From Roseibium limicola (lineage in GTDB: Bacteria > Pseudomonadota > Alphaproteobacteria > Rhizobiales > Stappiaceae): DNA of 64,000 nucleotides. Position 1 is the stretch's first letter. Each line of letters starts with the position of its first letter. The position numbers and the translations under genes were made by a program. The stretch is taken from positions 620,001 through 684,000 of the forward strand of contig NZ_JAFLNF010000001.1 of NCBI RefSeq assembly GCF_017313085.1. Direction: 5' to 3'. The notes beneath the pieces were generated by a model, which was given only the letters and a program-made list of their open reading frames with translations, ran no database searches and was not told the DNA's origin. Shown here one piece after another: positions 17,116 to 26,660 of the stretch.

Positions 17116-18060
17116 TCAGTCGTAAAGAACAGCAGCGATCTTCGGATCGTCAATGTTCGATTTGTCGTAGTAGTAGAAGCCGGTGTCAATGTGCGCCGGA
17201 ACTTCCTTGCCATTGGCTGCGTCAAGGGCGGCTTTGACGGTTTCATAGCCAATGCCGACCGGGTTCTGAGTGATGGCACCTGCCATCACGCCGGAACGCA
17301 CAGCATCCTTCTGAGCCTTGCCAGAATCGTAGCCGATGACGACAAGATCGCTCTTGCCCATTTCACTGACGCCATTAACAACACCGATTGCAGAACCTTC
17401 GTTCGTGCCAAAGATACCCTTGAGATCAGGATTGGCCGTCAAAATTGCCTTGGTGACTTCAGTCGACTTGAGGTGATCACCACCACCATACTGAACTGTC
17501 ACCACTTCGATGTCCGGGTATTTTTCCTTGATCTGGTTCAGGAAACCGTCGCGACGGTCGATGCCGGTACGGCTGGTCTGATCGTGAGCCACGACGGCAA
17601 CCTGGCCCGAGCCGCCGATGAGTTCGGCCATCTTGTCGGCAGCCAGTGCGGCAGCTGCAATGTTGTCGGTCGAGGCTGTTGCAACAGGGATATCGCTGTC
17701 GACGCCACTATCGAAGGCAACAATCGGAATTCCGGCTTCCTGTGCCTGACGCAGCAGCGGAATAGCTGCCTGGCTGTCCAGGGCTGCAAAGCCGATTGCG
17801 GTCGGGTTCTTGGCCAGCGCTGCAGACAGCATGTCGATCTGACGATCAACCATGGTCTCATTGTCCGGACCCTCGAAGGTGATCGTCACTCCGAATTCCT
17901 TCGCAGCCTGATCCGCACCAGCTTTCACAGCCTGCCAGAACTGGTGCTGGAAACCTTTCGAAATCATCGGGATGTAAACTTCCTGCGCCATAGCCATGGT
18001 GCCGGAGAACATAAGGCCAAGTGCTGTTGTCGCACCGAGTAGTCCACGTCTTGTAATCAT
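17116..18060 (-). CDS. Sugar ABC transporter periplasmic binding protein (CUT2); L-fucose candidate
   Basis: 314-residue precursor of the ribose/galactose-binding type. The start is the ATG at 18060 (MITRRGLLGA), preceded by AAGGAG. The export signal has two arginines (ITRRGLLG), so Tat export is possible, with cleavage after about AMA. The mature part has IPMISKGFQHQFWQAVKAGA, AIGFAALDSQAAIPLLRQA and IVAFDSGVDSD. It is the ligand-binding subunit for the permease and ATPase encoded upstream. The enzymes of the locus suggest L-fucose, L-galactose or D-arabinose. Confidence 0.88.
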   Translation of the reverse strand: MITRRGLLGATTALGLMFSGTMAMAQEVYIPMISKGFQHQFWQAVKAGADQAAKEFGVTITFEGPDNETMVDRQIDMLSAALAKNPTAIGFAALDSQAAIPLLRQAQEAGIPIVAFDSGVDSDIPVATASTDNIAAAALAADKMAELIGGSGQVAVVAHDQTSRTGIDRRDGFLNQIKEKYPDIEVVTVQYGGGDHLKSTEVTKAILTANPDLKGIFGTNEGSAIGVVNGVSEMGKSDLVVIGYDSGKAQKDAVRSGVMAGAITQNPVGIGYETVKAALDAANGKEVPAHIDTGFYYYDKSNIDDPKIAAVLYD

Positions 18061-18156
18061 AGTCCGCTCCTTAGGATTTCCCCCGTTATCGGGGTTGTGT
18101 TCCGGGGTGTGATTCACCCTCTTTTGGTTGGATAACTTTGGGTGGTTTGTGCTGCC

Positions 18157-19161
18157 TCAGGCTTTCTTCCTGCGCACCATGTCGGCATAGACCGCGAGAA
18201 TGATGATCGCGCCGGTAACAACCGTCTGCCACTCCTGAGCAACTGACAGCACGCGCAAACCATTGGTCAGAACTGCCATGATCAGGGCGCCGATAATCGT
18301 GCCGAGTACGCTGCCCCGCCCACCCGACAACGACGTTCCGCCGATCACCACCGCAGCGATGGCTTCCAGCTCATAGCCAAGCCCAAGGGCCGGCTGAGCC
18401 GAATTCAAACGCGAGGCAATGAGCAATCCGGCAATGCCGCAGATAGCCCCAGCCAGCGCATAAACCGCCATTTTCCAGCGATCCGTATTGACGCCGGACA
18501 AACGAACGGCTTCCTCGTTGGAGCCCAGCGCGAAGGTGTATCGACCAAGGACCGTACGCCCCAGAACGTAAGAGGCAGCCAGCGCAACCAGGAAAAGGAT
18601 CAAGACGCCATTGGGGATTGGCAACATCGGAAGTACATCGCCGATCAGCGACCCACGGGAAATCTGATCAAAACCGGGTGTATCGTTGAAGTAGATCGGC
18701 CGGGTGCCGGAAATCACCAGCGACAATCCCTTGAGGATCAGCATCATGCCGAGCGTCGCAATGAACGGCGGGATCTTCATCTTCGCAATGAAAGTCCCCG
18801 AGCACAGTCCGCACAGCGCACCAGTCCCGATGGCGGCGATAATGCCGATCGGCAAGGGCATGCCGAAATTTGTCAGAACGATGCCGGTAATCACCGCACA
18901 AAAGGTCATCAGCGTTCCAACAGACAGGTCGATCCCGCCGGTGATGATGACCAATGTCGCAGCGACCGCCAGCACGCCGTTGACCGACGTCGCCTGCAGA
19001 ATGGCGATCATGTTGGAAGTCTGCATGAAGTTCGGCGAGGCGATCGAGAAGCCGATCAGCAACAGGATCAGACTGGCGAAGGCCAGCAGTTTCTGGTGCG
19101 CTCCAGTGTTCACCATCCGGGCAAGAAACGATGGTGTGGAAGTCGTGTTGGCCAGGCTCAT
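18157..19161 (-). CDS. Sugar ABC transporter permease (RbsC-like, CUT2)
   Basis: 334-residue polytopic permease with the CUT2 hallmarks [16 protein letters not shown] and [20 protein letters not shown]. There are about ten hydrophobic segments. The start overlaps the ATPase stop by four bases. A small CCCCG/CGGGG hairpin sits in the gap before the binding-protein gene. Confidence 0.92.
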   Translation of the reverse strand: MSLANTTSTPSFLARMVNTGAHQKLLAFASLILLLIGFSIASPNFMQTSNMIAILQATSVNGVLAVAATLVIITGGIDLSVGTLMTFCAVITGIVLTNFGMPLPIGIIAAIGTGALCGLCSGTFIAKMKIPPFIATLGMMLILKGLSLVISGTRPIYFNDTPGFDQISRGSLIGDVLPMLPIPNGVLILFLVALAASYVLGRTVLGRYTFALGSNEEAVRLSGVNTDRWKMAVYALAGAICGIAGLLIASRLNSAQPALGLGYELEAIAAVVIGGTSLSGGRGSVLGTIIGALIMAVLTNGLRVLSVAQEWQTVVTGAIIILAVYADMVRRKKA

Positions 19162-20684
19162 GCGGGTTCTCCCTCAGGCTGCATTACCGGCGCGCGCAGG
19201 GTTGCCAGATGCATGATCTCTTCTTGTGTAGTCTCGTCGCCGCCCGGCAGAATGCCGGTCAGGCGCCCCTCGCACATGACGGCAATCCGATGGCTCAGCC
19301 GCATGACCTCCGGCAACTCGGAGGAAATGACGATGATGGCCCGCCCTTCTGAGGCCAGCTTCTTCATCAGCTTGTAAATCTCGGATTTCGCACCGACATC
19401 GATGCCACGTGTAGGCTCATCGAAAATCAGAATGTCGCAATCGCGGTAAAGCCATTTGGCAATAACCACCTTCTGCTGATTGCCGCCCGACAGCAGACGG
19501 ACTTCCTGAGTATCGGAGGGCGTCCGGATGCCCAGCTTGTCGATATACTCGACAGCCGTGACCCGCATTGCTTCGTCGTCCAGAACGCCCGCCTTGCTGG
19601 CAAACCTGTCCAGGCTGGCCAAGGCAACATTGTTGCGAACGTCCATGCCGGTTGCCAATCCGAAGTGCTTCCTGTCTTCCGAAAGGTAGCCGATACCGGC
19701 TTTAACGGCATCTGATGGCGACGAGATCGAACACAGCTGGCCGCGGACGCGAATGTCTCCGCTGTCTTTTGGATCAGCCCCGAATATGGCACGCGCAACC
19801 TCGGTCCGCCCGGCCCCCATCAAGCCGGCGAATCCGAGGATTTCGCCTTTTTTGATGGAGAAACTGACATCGCGGATCTCACGACCACGATTCAGGTCCT
19901 TGACGTCCAGGAGAACATCGGCGTCCGAGAGATCCGGAATGACAACGGCTTCACTGATGACTTCACGACCCACCATCATCGAGATGATCTTGGAAACCGG
20001 CGTATCGGAGGCTGCGACAGTTCCCACATAAGCGCCATCGCGCATGACCGTGACGCGATCTGAAATCTGCTTCAGCTCATCCATCTTGTGGCTGATGTAG
20101 ATGACGCCCACGCCATCCGCCTTAAGTCGGCGAATGATGGCAAACAATTCGGCGATTTCCGCATCATTCAGAGCGGCGGTCGGCTCATCCATGATCAGGA
20201 TGCGCGATTTATAAGAGAGCGCCTTGGCGATCTCGACCATCTGCTGCTTGGCAATCGTCAGCTCCCCGACAACCGTCTTCGGGTCGAGGGCGAGGTTCAT
20301 CGATGCAAAGATCTCCTGCGCCTGACGGTTCAGAGCAGCTTCATCCAGGCGACCGAAGCTCAACCGTGGCTCACGTCCGATAAAGATATTCTGCGCCACC
20401 GTCAGATCATTCATCAGGCTGAGTTCCTGATGAATGATGCCGACACCGAGATCCTGAGCCGCACGCGGGCCGCCCAGCTCCACAGCTTGACCATTGATCG
20501 CCAGCTCTCCGCCATCCTTTGGATAGATGCCAGAAAGAACCTTCATCAGTGTCGACTTGCCCGCGCCGTTTTCTCCCATCAGCGCGTGAACTTCGCCGGA
20601 TTTCAGATCGAAGCTGACATTCTTCAGTGCATGAACACCGGGGAACCGCTTCTCGATCCCCGTCATACGGACCAGATCTGTCAT
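19158..20684 (-). CDS. Sugar ABC transporter ATPase, two-domain (RbsA-like, CUT2)
   Basis: 508 residues with two fused ATPase domains. Domain 1 has Walker [10 protein letters not shown] (38-46). Domain 2 has the degenerate P-loop GLMGAGRTE and the signature [11 protein letters not shown] typical of RbsA/MglA. The DEPTAALND and [11 protein letters not shown]alker B regions are both present. GGGAGGACT precedes the ATG. It energises the CUT2 importer with a permease homodimer and the adjacent binding protein. Confidence 0.93.
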   Translation of the reverse strand: MTDLVRMTGIEKRFPGVHALKNVSFDLKSGEVHALMGENGAGKSTLMKVLSGIYPKDGGELAINGQAVELGGPRAAQDLGVGIIHQELSLMNDLTVAQNIFIGREPRLSFGRLDEAALNRQAQEIFASMNLALDPKTVVGELTIAKQQMVEIAKALSYKSRILIMDEPTAALNDAEIAELFAIIRRLKADGVGVIYISHKMDELKQISDRVTVMRDGAYVGTVAASDTPVSKIISMMVGREVISEAVVIPDLSDADVLLDVKDLNRGREIRDVSFSIKKGEILGFAGLMGAGRTEVARAIFGADPKDSGDIRVRGQLCSISSPSDAVKAGIGYLSEDRKHFGLATGMDVRNNVALASLDRFASKAGVLDDEAMRVTAVEYIDKLGIRTPSDTQEVRLLSGGNQQKVVIAKWLYRDCDILIFDEPTRGIDVGAKSEIYKLMKKLASEGRAIIVISSELPEVMRLSHRIAVMCEGRLTGILPGGDETTQEEIMHLATLRAPVMQPEGEPA

Positions 20685-20720
20685 GAATGCAGTCCTCCCA
20701 AACCGCCGGCGGTTTCCCGC

Positions 20721-21470
20721 CTAGATGGTTACGCCTCCATCCACCAAAAGGGCTTGTCCGGAGACAAAGCGGCTCTCATCGCTGAGCAGATAGACCACCA
20801 TCGGTGTCATATCGTCGACAGTGGCAAGACGCCCCATCGGCTGGCGCGCAATGAACTGCTTCTCAGCCGCTACCGGATCTGCCGCTGAGGCGATCCGGCC
20901 GCGCAGGGAAGGCGTATCCACCGTACCGGGACAGAGTGAATTGCACCGCAAGCCCTTGGCAACAAAGTCTGCCGCCACGCCCTTTGTCAGCCCGATGACC
21001 GCAGCCTTGGACGTGCCGTAGGCGGTGCGCATCGGAAAGCCTTTGAGCGATGATGCCATCGACGCCATGTTGAGAATGGAACATGTGCCCGTCGCCTCGG
21101 CCCGCCGCAGCATTCCCGGCAAAAACGCCTGGGTCATGCGGAACATCGAGGTGACATTCAGGTCCATGCTGAAGGCCCAGTCGTCTTCCGAGATATCCAG
21201 AACCGTTCCATTGTGAACGAAGCCTGCACAGTTGAAGAGACCGTCGAGATCCGGCAACTCTGATGCCAGCGCATCAATGGCAGACCGGTCCCGAACATCG
21301 AGCTTACGAACCTCAATGCCGGCTTGCTCTCCGGGCAAGGTCGCCAGTGTCTCTTCATTGATGTCCACCGCAATGACCTTCGCCCCTTCCCGAGCGCAGG
21401 CTATCGCGCTTGCTCGGCCAATACCTTGACCGGCAGCGGACACCAGGATGGTTTTTCCTCCCAAACGCAC
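20721..21470 (-). CDS. SDR dehydrogenase; 2-keto-3-deoxy-L-fuconate dehydrogenase candidate
   Basis: 249-residue classical short-chain dehydrogenase. The coenzyme motif is SAAGQGIGR near the N-terminus and the catalytic Tyr-Lys pair lies in AYGTSKAAVIGLTKGVAAD; CPGTVDTPSLRGR follows. I place the start at the GTG at 21470, eight bases after GGGGAG; a TTG one codon earlier is possible. In the fucose pathway the SDR oxidises C4 of 2-keto-3-deoxy-L-fuconate with NAD+. The SDR, dehydratase and FAH hydrolase are three consecutive steps in one operon. Confidence 0.82.
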   Translation of the reverse strand: MRLGGKTILVSAAGQGIGRASAIACAREGAKVIAVDINEETLATLPGEQAGIEVRKLDVRDRSAIDALASELPDLDGLFNCAGFVHNGTVLDISEDDWAFSMDLNVTSMFRMTQAFLPGMLRRAEATGTCSILNMASMASSLKGFPMRTAYGTSKAAVIGLTKGVAADFVAKGLRCNSLCPGTVDTPSLRGRIASAADPVAAEKQFIARQPMGRLATVDDMTPMVVYLLSDESRFVSGQALLVDGGVTI

Positions 21471-21527
21471 CAAATTCACTCCCCGTTGCCGCCATATATG
21501 AAGCGGCATTTCCTGAACTGACTAACT

Positions 21528-23054
21528 TTACATAACCGCGCCGATTTGCCACGGCACGAATTCCACCCCGCCAAACCCGAGATCTTCGCTCTTGGATGGC
21601 GCGCCCGAGGCAACAGCTATAATCTTCTCGAAAATCTCTGCGCCCTTGTCTTCCAGGCTTACGCCTTCAGAAATGATGTCACCACAGTTGATGTCCATGT
21701 CCTCCGACATGCGGCCGTACATCTCGCTGTTGGTTGCCAGCTTGATACAGGGTGTCGGCATGTAGCCTGACACCGAACCGCGACCCGTAGTGAAAACGAT
21801 GATGTTTGCCCCGGACGCAATCTGCCCCGTCACGGAACAAGGATCGAAGCCCGGACTGTCCATAAAGACGAAGCCATGCTTGTCGACAGGCTCGGCAAAC
21901 TTGTAGACATCGACCAGCGGCGCCGACCCTCCTTTGGCAGCCGCTCCCAGCGACTTCTCGAGAATGGTCGTCAGACCGCCACGCTTGTTTCCCGGCGACG
22001 GATTGTTGTCCATCTCGCCGCCATTGCGCGCTGTGTAGTCCTCCCACCAGCGCACACGGTCAATTAGCTTCTCCCCCACGTCGACCGAGACCGCACGGCG
22101 GGTCAACAAATGCTCGGCGCCATAGATTTCCGAGGTCTCGGACAGAATTGTCGTACCGCCGTGGCGCACCAGCATATCGGAGGCAACTCCAAGCGCCGGG
22201 TTGGCCGTGATCCCGGAGTAGCCATCCGACCCCCCGCACTGCATGCCGACCATGATATGAGAGATTGGCGCCGGGCTGCGGGTTGCCTTGTTGGCGATTT
22301 CTGCCAACTCGCGGATTTCCTTGAGACCGGCTTCGATGGTCTTGCGGGTACCACCGGTCTGCTGAATGGTCATGTAGCGCAGGTCGCCGCCCGGACGGAT
22401 CTTGCGATCCCCGACCAGATCGGCAATTTGCATCACCTCACACCCCAGCCCGATCAGCAGGATAGCCGCGAAATTCGGATGCTGCGCATAGCCGGAGAGC
22501 GTCCGGAACAACGTCGCATAGCCTTCGTCCTTGCCCGACATACCGCAGCCTGTGCCATGCACGATGGGCACGATGCCGTCGACGTTCGGAAATTCCTTGA
22601 GCAACCCGGATTTCTCGGCCGCCTCGGCGACAAACTTCGCCACGGATCCGGAGCAATTCACCGAGGTCAGAATGCCGATGTAATTCCGGGTCCCGACCTT
22701 GCCGGTCGGACGCACATATCCCTGGAAGGTGCGCTCTGTCTCTGCAGGCACAATCGGCACATAGGCTTCCGCATGACCATAGTCCTGCGAATGCTCACCC
22801 ATACCCAGGTTCTGCACATGCACATGCTCGCCTGGCTCAATGTCTCGCTTGGCCTGACCAATGATCTGGCCATAGCGAATGACCTGCTCTCCGGCTGCAA
22901 TAGCGCGACGGGCAATCTTGTGACCTCTGCCAACTTGTCCCAGAACCGGCTGCTCCACATGTGCAACCTTGGCGCCTGCATCGATGTCCTGCAGTGCGAT
23001 CACCACATTGTCGTCCGCATGCAACAGGATCGAATTTGACTGAAGTTTCAGCAC
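21528..23054 (-). CDS. UxaA-family dehydratase; L-fuconate dehydratase candidate
   Basis: 508 residues with both parts of the altronate dehydratase family: an N-terminal SAF domain (about 1-90, LQDIDAGAKVAHV) and the large catalytic domain (YVRPTGKVGTRNYIGILTSVNCSG, HGTGCGMSGKDEG, GLGCEVMQIADLVG, MQCGGSDGYSGITANPALG). It starts at a GTG behind GGAGGGAG. Family members dehydrate C2-C3 of aldonates; some act on L-fuconate, L-galactonate or D-arabinonate, whose relevant carbons share stereochemistry. Here it replaces the enolase-superfamily L-fuconate dehydratase of other bacteria. First gene of the minus-strand operon. Confidence 0.85.
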   Translation of the reverse strand: MLKLQSNSILLHADDNVVIALQDIDAGAKVAHVEQPVLGQVGRGHKIARRAIAAGEQVIRYGQIIGQAKRDIEPGEHVHVQNLGMGEHSQDYGHAEAYVPIVPAETERTFQGYVRPTGKVGTRNYIGILTSVNCSGSVAKFVAEAAEKSGLLKEFPNVDGIVPIVHGTGCGMSGKDEGYATLFRTLSGYAQHPNFAAILLIGLGCEVMQIADLVGDRKIRPGGDLRYMTIQQTGGTRKTIEAGLKEIRELAEIANKATRSPAPISHIMVGMQCGGSDGYSGITANPALGVASDMLVRHGGTTILSETSEIYGAEHLLTRRAVSVDVGEKLIDRVRWWEDYTARNGGEMDNNPSPGNKRGGLTTILEKSLGAAAKGGSAPLVDVYKFAEPVDKHGFVFMDSPGFDPCSVTGQIASGANIIVFTTGRGSVSGYMPTPCIKLATNSEMYGRMSEDMDINCGDIISEGVSLEDKGAEIFEKIIAVASGAPSKSEDLGFGGVEFVPWQIGAVM

Positions 23055-23108
23055 GAAATCACTCCCTCCCTGGCCACGATGTGCAGCCGCCTCGCTTTAA
23101 CGACTAGC

Positions 23109-23142
23109 TTGACATCAACAGCATGTCAACTAACATGTTAGT
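23109..23142. promoter_or_regulatory. Paired inverted repeats in the fucose divergent promoter
   Basis: TTGACAT (23109-23115) and ATGTCAA (23123-23129) form an inverted repeat that offers a consensus TTGACA -35 box on both strands. The perfect 14-bp palindrome ACTAACATGTTAGT (23129-23142) abuts it. This is a likely operator of the adjacent FCD regulator and controls both transcripts. It covers the ATG at 23123, arguing that the regulator starts downstream of it. Confidence 0.55.
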
Positions 23143-23161
23143 ATTCAATTTAGAGAAAACA

Positions 23162-23899
23162 ATGCCACAATCAGACGTTCCTTCCCCGCAGGAAAAACTG
23201 AATCAAGCCGCCCCCAGAATGCCTTTGCTGGATATCAGCAAGCAATCAGGCTCGCTTGCCCAAAGGGTTTATGAGTCCCTGCGGGGGGCAATCGTGGCCA
23301 TGGAGCTGCCCCCAGGCACGATGCTGCGCAAGCAGATCATCTGCGAACAACTGGGCGTTTCCCGCTCGCCGGTGACGGAAGCAATCACGCGTCTTGCCAG
23401 TGAGGGGCTGGTGGAAGTCGTGCCGCAGTCAGGTTCGCGCGTCACTCGGTTTTCCATGTCGGATATCCGTGAGGGCGCATTTCTGCGTGAGGCCGTCGAA
23501 TTGGCTGCTGTCGCCAAGGTTGCCGCCGAGCGTACCGAAGAACAGCTGGGGGAGCTGACCCGAAACCTGCGGCTGCAGGCGCTCTATCTGGAAGACGGTG
23601 ACGCCGACGGTTTTTACCGCGAAGACGAACGGATGCACGAACTCATCCTGTCCTTCACCGGCTTTCCGAAGATCCAGACTCTGGCCGACACCGGCTGGAT
23701 TCAGGTAAACCGCGCACGCCAGCTATTGCTACCTTTGGAAGACCGGGCAGACGGCGCTTTCGAAGAACACAAACCAATCATTGCGGCCATCCAGGCGAAA
23801 GATCCGATTGCAGCCCGCAAAGCCATGCAAAAACACCTCAACCGACTGGTTGAGCGTCTGGAACCGCTCGTCGTTCAAAGGCCGGACCTGTTCGAGTGA
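23162..23899 (+). CDS. GntR-family regulator, FCD (FadR-like) type, of the fucose locus
   Basis: 245 residues. The winged helix (about 25-95) contains LAQRVYESLRGAIVAMELPPG and QLGVSRSPVTEAITRLASEGLVEV. A C-terminal FCD helical domain follows (RTEEQLGELTRNL, FYREDERMHELILSFTG, then HKPIIAAIQAKDPIAARKAMQKHL) with the Asp/His residues that usually bind a metal and carboxylate ligand. I use the ATG at 23162 because the earlier ATG lies within the operator. Encoded between the two arms of the locus, it is the probable repressor, with a sugar acid or keto-acid intermediate as effector. Confidence 0.87.
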   Translation: MPQSDVPSPQEKLNQAAPRMPLLDISKQSGSLAQRVYESLRGAIVAMELPPGTMLRKQIICEQLGVSRSPVTEAITRLASEGLVEVVPQSGSRVTRFSMSDIREGAFLREAVELAAVAKVAAERTEEQLGELTRNLRLQALYLEDGDADGFYREDERMHELILSFTGFPKIQTLADTGWIQVNRARQLLLPLEDRADGAFEEHKPIIAAIQAKDPIAARKAMQKHLNRLVERLEPLVVQRPDLFE

Positions 23900-23957
23900 C
23901 CCCATCGGGGCACTAGCAGCAAAGAAAAGCCGACATATGCAGAGGGAGGAAACGCAT

Positions 23958-25001
23958 ATGACAGAGCTTGCCCTACGCCTGCTCAACAACCGCACCAGCC
24001 GGGATGTTCGGCTCACTGAAATGGGCTTTGGAGGGGCCCCGCTTGGGAATCTCTATCGAAAGGTCGAAGAGGAGGATGCCCAGGCCGCGCTGCAAGCCGC
24101 TTATGATGCTGGCATCCGCTACTTCGATACCGCCCCGCAATATGGTCTGGGACGATCAGAAGAGCGTTTTGGTACAGCCATTCGGCGCTTCGGCCGCGAC
24201 AATATCGAACTTTCGACCAAGATCGGCCGACTGCTGCTGGACTGTGAGCCCGACGAGGTCACACCTGAAGCCTTTGTCGATGTTCCCCAGAAACGCATTG
24301 TCTTCGATTACAGCTACGATGGCGTAATGCGCTCTTACGAGGCCAGCCGAGAGCGGCTTGGTGTAAGACGCGCCGATATTCTCCTTATTCATGACGTCTG
24401 CGCCTTTTCTCAAGGCTCGCAGGAGGCCAGCGACGCCAAGGTCCGCGAACTCTTTGACAAGGGCGGCTACCGAGCTCTCAGCGAGTTACGCGAAGCCGGT
24501 GAAATCGCGGCCATCGGTGCGGGCGTCAACGAGTGGCAGGTCTGTCAGCGTTTGCTGGAAATGGCCGACTTCGATTGCTTCCTACTCGCAGGCCGTTACA
24601 CCCTGCTGGAACAGGACGCGCTGGAAACCTTTCTGCCGCTCTGTGAAAAGCGGGATGTCGGCATCATCCTGGGCGGGCCTTACAATTCGGGCATCCTGGC
24701 GACAGGTGCCGTGGAAGGGGCCAAATACAATTACGCCGATGCGCCACCTGAAATTCTGGACCGCGTCCGCAAGATCGAAAACGTCTGCATCGATCATCAG
24801 GTTCGCTTGATTGCTGCTGCCTTGCAATTCGTGCTCGGCCATCCAAGCATCAAAACCGTCATCCCTGGCGCGGTCAATGCGGCTCAGGTGACAGCTAATC
24901 TTCAGTTGCTACACACGCCAATCCCGGCAGCCTTCTGGCGAGACCTACGCGCCAGCGACCTGATTCACCCGGATGCGCCATTGCCCGAGGAGCACGCCTG
25001 A
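23958..25001 (+). CDS. Aldo/keto reductase family; L-fucose (D-threo-aldose) dehydrogenase candidate
   Basis: 347 residues. The tetrad is visible as Asp and Tyr in YFDTAPQYGLGRSE, Lys in LSTKIGR and His in LLIHDV. The insert after the Lys strand (RIVFDYSYDGVMRSYEASRERLG) is typical of the D-threo-aldose 1-dehydrogenase group, which oxidises L-fucose, L-galactose or D-arabinose to the lactone with NAD(P)+. The ATG at 23958 follows GAGGGAGGAAA. Its stop overlaps the start of the FucU gene. Confidence 0.85.
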   Translation: MTELALRLLNNRTSRDVRLTEMGFGGAPLGNLYRKVEEEDAQAALQAAYDAGIRYFDTAPQYGLGRSEERFGTAIRRFGRDNIELSTKIGRLLLDCEPDEVTPEAFVDVPQKRIVFDYSYDGVMRSYEASRERLGVRRADILLIHDVCAFSQGSQEASDAKVRELFDKGGYRALSELREAGEIAAIGAGVNEWQVCQRLLEMADFDCFLLAGRYTLLEQDALETFLPLCEKRDVGIILGGPYNSGILATGAVEGAKYNYADAPPEILDRVRKIENVCIDHQVRLIAAALQFVLGHPSIKTVIPGAVNAAQVTANLQLLHTPIPAAFWRDLRASDLIHPDAPLPEEHA

Positions 25002-25432
25002 TGCTGCGTGGCTTGAACCCACTTCTGTCTCCTGACCTGCTCCACACACTGGCTGCAATGGGCCACGGCGACGAGATCGTCATTGCTGACGCCAACTTCC
25101 CCGGCACAAGCAATGCCAAGCGATTAATCCGCCTGGATGGCATCAGCGCGACTGACACCCTCGAAGCCGTGTTGCAGGTCATGCCGCTGGACACCTTCGT
25201 TGCGGACCCGGCCCTGACCATGCAGGTCGTCGGCAACCCGGACGAGGTTCCGCCTGTTGTCGACAAATTCCAGTGGCTGATTGAAACCACTGCCGACACC
25301 CCTTCGCCGATCCAAACGCTTGAGCGACATGCTTTTTATGAGCGCGCACGCGATGCCTTTGCCATCGTTCAGACGGGCGAAACCCGCCTCTACGGCAACA
25401 TCATCCTGAAGAAAGGGGTGATCGCGCCATGA
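25001..25432 (+). CDS. fucU: L-fucose mutarotase (RbsD/FucU family)
   Basis: 143 residues, the length of FucU. The family core AAMGHGDEIVIADANFP (about 18-34) includes the catalytic His22 and Asp30, and the C-terminal ETRLYGNIILKKGVI forms the rest of the sugar pocket. FucU interconverts the alpha and beta anomers of L-fucose, supplying the anomer used by the dehydrogenase. It shares one base with the upstream dehydrogenase and four bases with the downstream amidohydrolase. It is the best single clue that the locus acts on L-fucose-configured sugars. Confidence 0.9.
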   Translation: MLRGLNPLLSPDLLHTLAAMGHGDEIVIADANFPGTSNAKRLIRLDGISATDTLEAVLQVMPLDTFVADPALTMQVVGNPDEVPPVVDKFQWLIETTADTPSPIQTLERHAFYERARDAFAIVQTGETRLYGNIILKKGVIAP

Positions 25433-26280
25433 CTGCAACGTCCGCCAACGACCTCAGGATCGATGCACACCAGCATTTCTGGCAGGTTGCCCGGGGGGAT
25501 TATGGCTGGCTGACACCGGCTCTCGGTCACCTCTATGCCGACTATGTCCCCGAAGATCTTGCCCCGATGCTGAAAAAACACGGCATTACAGGCACGGTTC
25601 TCGTGCAAGCGGCCCCCACCGAGGCAGAAACGACTTTCATGCTCTCGCTTGCTGATAAGCTGGACTTCATCAAGGGAGTGGTCGGCTGGACGGACTTGGA
25701 GGCGGAAGATGCGTCCGCTCGCATTGCCCGGATGGCCCGCCACCCGAAGCTCGTTGGCCTTCGTCCCATGATTCAAGACATTGCCGACGACCGGTGGATG
25801 CTGTCACCCAAGCTGGATCCGGCTTTCCAGGCAATGATTGAGCATGACCTCACGTTCGATGCTCTCACTCTCCCGCGGCACCTGCAGCATCTGCTAAGCG
25901 TGCTGCGAAGTCACGCCACCCTGACAACCGTCATCGATCACGGCTCCAAACCGGAGATCGCCAACGGGAATTTCAATGGATGGGCAAAGGATATGAAGGC
26001 TCTCGCCGAAGAAACAAGCGCCTTCTGCAAACTCTCCGGACTGGTGACTGAGGCGGCGCGCAATTGGAAACGCGACGATCTCACACCCTATGTCGACCAC
26101 CTGCTGGCGTGCTTCGGCCCCAGCCGATTGATCTGGGGCAGCGACTGGCCGGTCTGCACCTTGGCAGCAAGCTATGACCAATGGATCGAGACAACCGATT
26201 GGCTGCTCCGGGATCTTTCCCAAGCCGACAAGGACAAGATCCTCGGAGCCAATGCCCTGAGGGCATACCGGTTAAGTTAA
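25429..26280 (+). CDS. Amidohydrolase-2 family lactonase; L-fuconolactonase candidate
   Basis: 283 residues of the COG3618 amidohydrolase group. The metal-site start is IDAHQHFWQV (Asp12, His14, His16), the middle His lies in VIDHGSKPEI (His171), and the C-terminal Asp in LIWGSDWPVCTL (Asp239). Members hydrolyse sugar lactones such as L-fucono-1,5-lactone and L-rhamnono-lactone. It overlaps fucU by four bases and provides the step between the aldose dehydrogenase and the aldonate dehydratase. Confidence 0.85.
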   Translation: MTATSANDLRIDAHQHFWQVARGDYGWLTPALGHLYADYVPEDLAPMLKKHGITGTVLVQAAPTEAETTFMLSLADKLDFIKGVVGWTDLEAEDASARIARMARHPKLVGLRPMIQDIADDRWMLSPKLDPAFQAMIEHDLTFDALTLPRHLQHLLSVLRSHATLTTVIDHGSKPEIANGNFNGWAKDMKALAEETSAFCKLSGLVTEAARNWKRDDLTPYVDHLLACFGPSRLIWGSDWPVCTLAASYDQWIETTDWLLRDLSQADKDKILGANALRAYRLS

Positions 26281-26660
26281 ATAGAAGAGCCCAGCGAGGC
26301 TCCTCGCCGAACTTTTGTCATGCCGGTGCAGTGGATGACCTAATCAATGTCTTTCGTTGCTCACCGATCCCGGATAAAGCCCATCGGCTTTTCCGGGATG
26401 ACAATCGATGGTCTTCGGTAGAGACGCCACCAAAGAAGTAGCCCTCCCCCGTCATCCTCGCGTAGTCGGGGATCCAGACTTTTGCCCGCACGAAGACTAG
26501 ATCCTCGGGACAGGCCCGAGGATGACGAAGGATAAGGGGGAAAGGCGACGTGGCATATGCCGCCCCGCCTCTCCAAACACCGCCTCCAACGTCATCCCGG
26601 CCAAGCACAGCGCAGAGCCGGGGTCGGTGAGCCGAGAGCCTATCGCCTCTCCCTCAGCGC
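26281..26660. repeat. Mosaic of GTCATCC-type intergenic hairpin repeats
   Basis: No gene is visible. GGATGAC or its complement GTCATCC recurs at 26333, 26396, 26451, 26520 and 26591 in both orientations. Hairpins: ATCCCGGA (26367-26374) with TCCGGGAT (26392-26399) plus an inner AAGCC/GGCTT stem; ATCCTCG (26454-26460) with CGGGGAT (26467-26473); ATCCTCGGG (26501-26509) with CCCGAGGAT (26515-26523); CCCGGC (26596-26601) with GCCGGG (26617-26622). These are the dispersed extragenic repeats common in alphaproteobacterial chromosomes, here stacked between convergent genes. Confidence 0.75.

Noticed and set aside
26451..26622. Possible CRISPR array
   Set aside because: The repeated units are short, alternate in orientation and form hairpins, with irregular spacing and no cas genes nearby.
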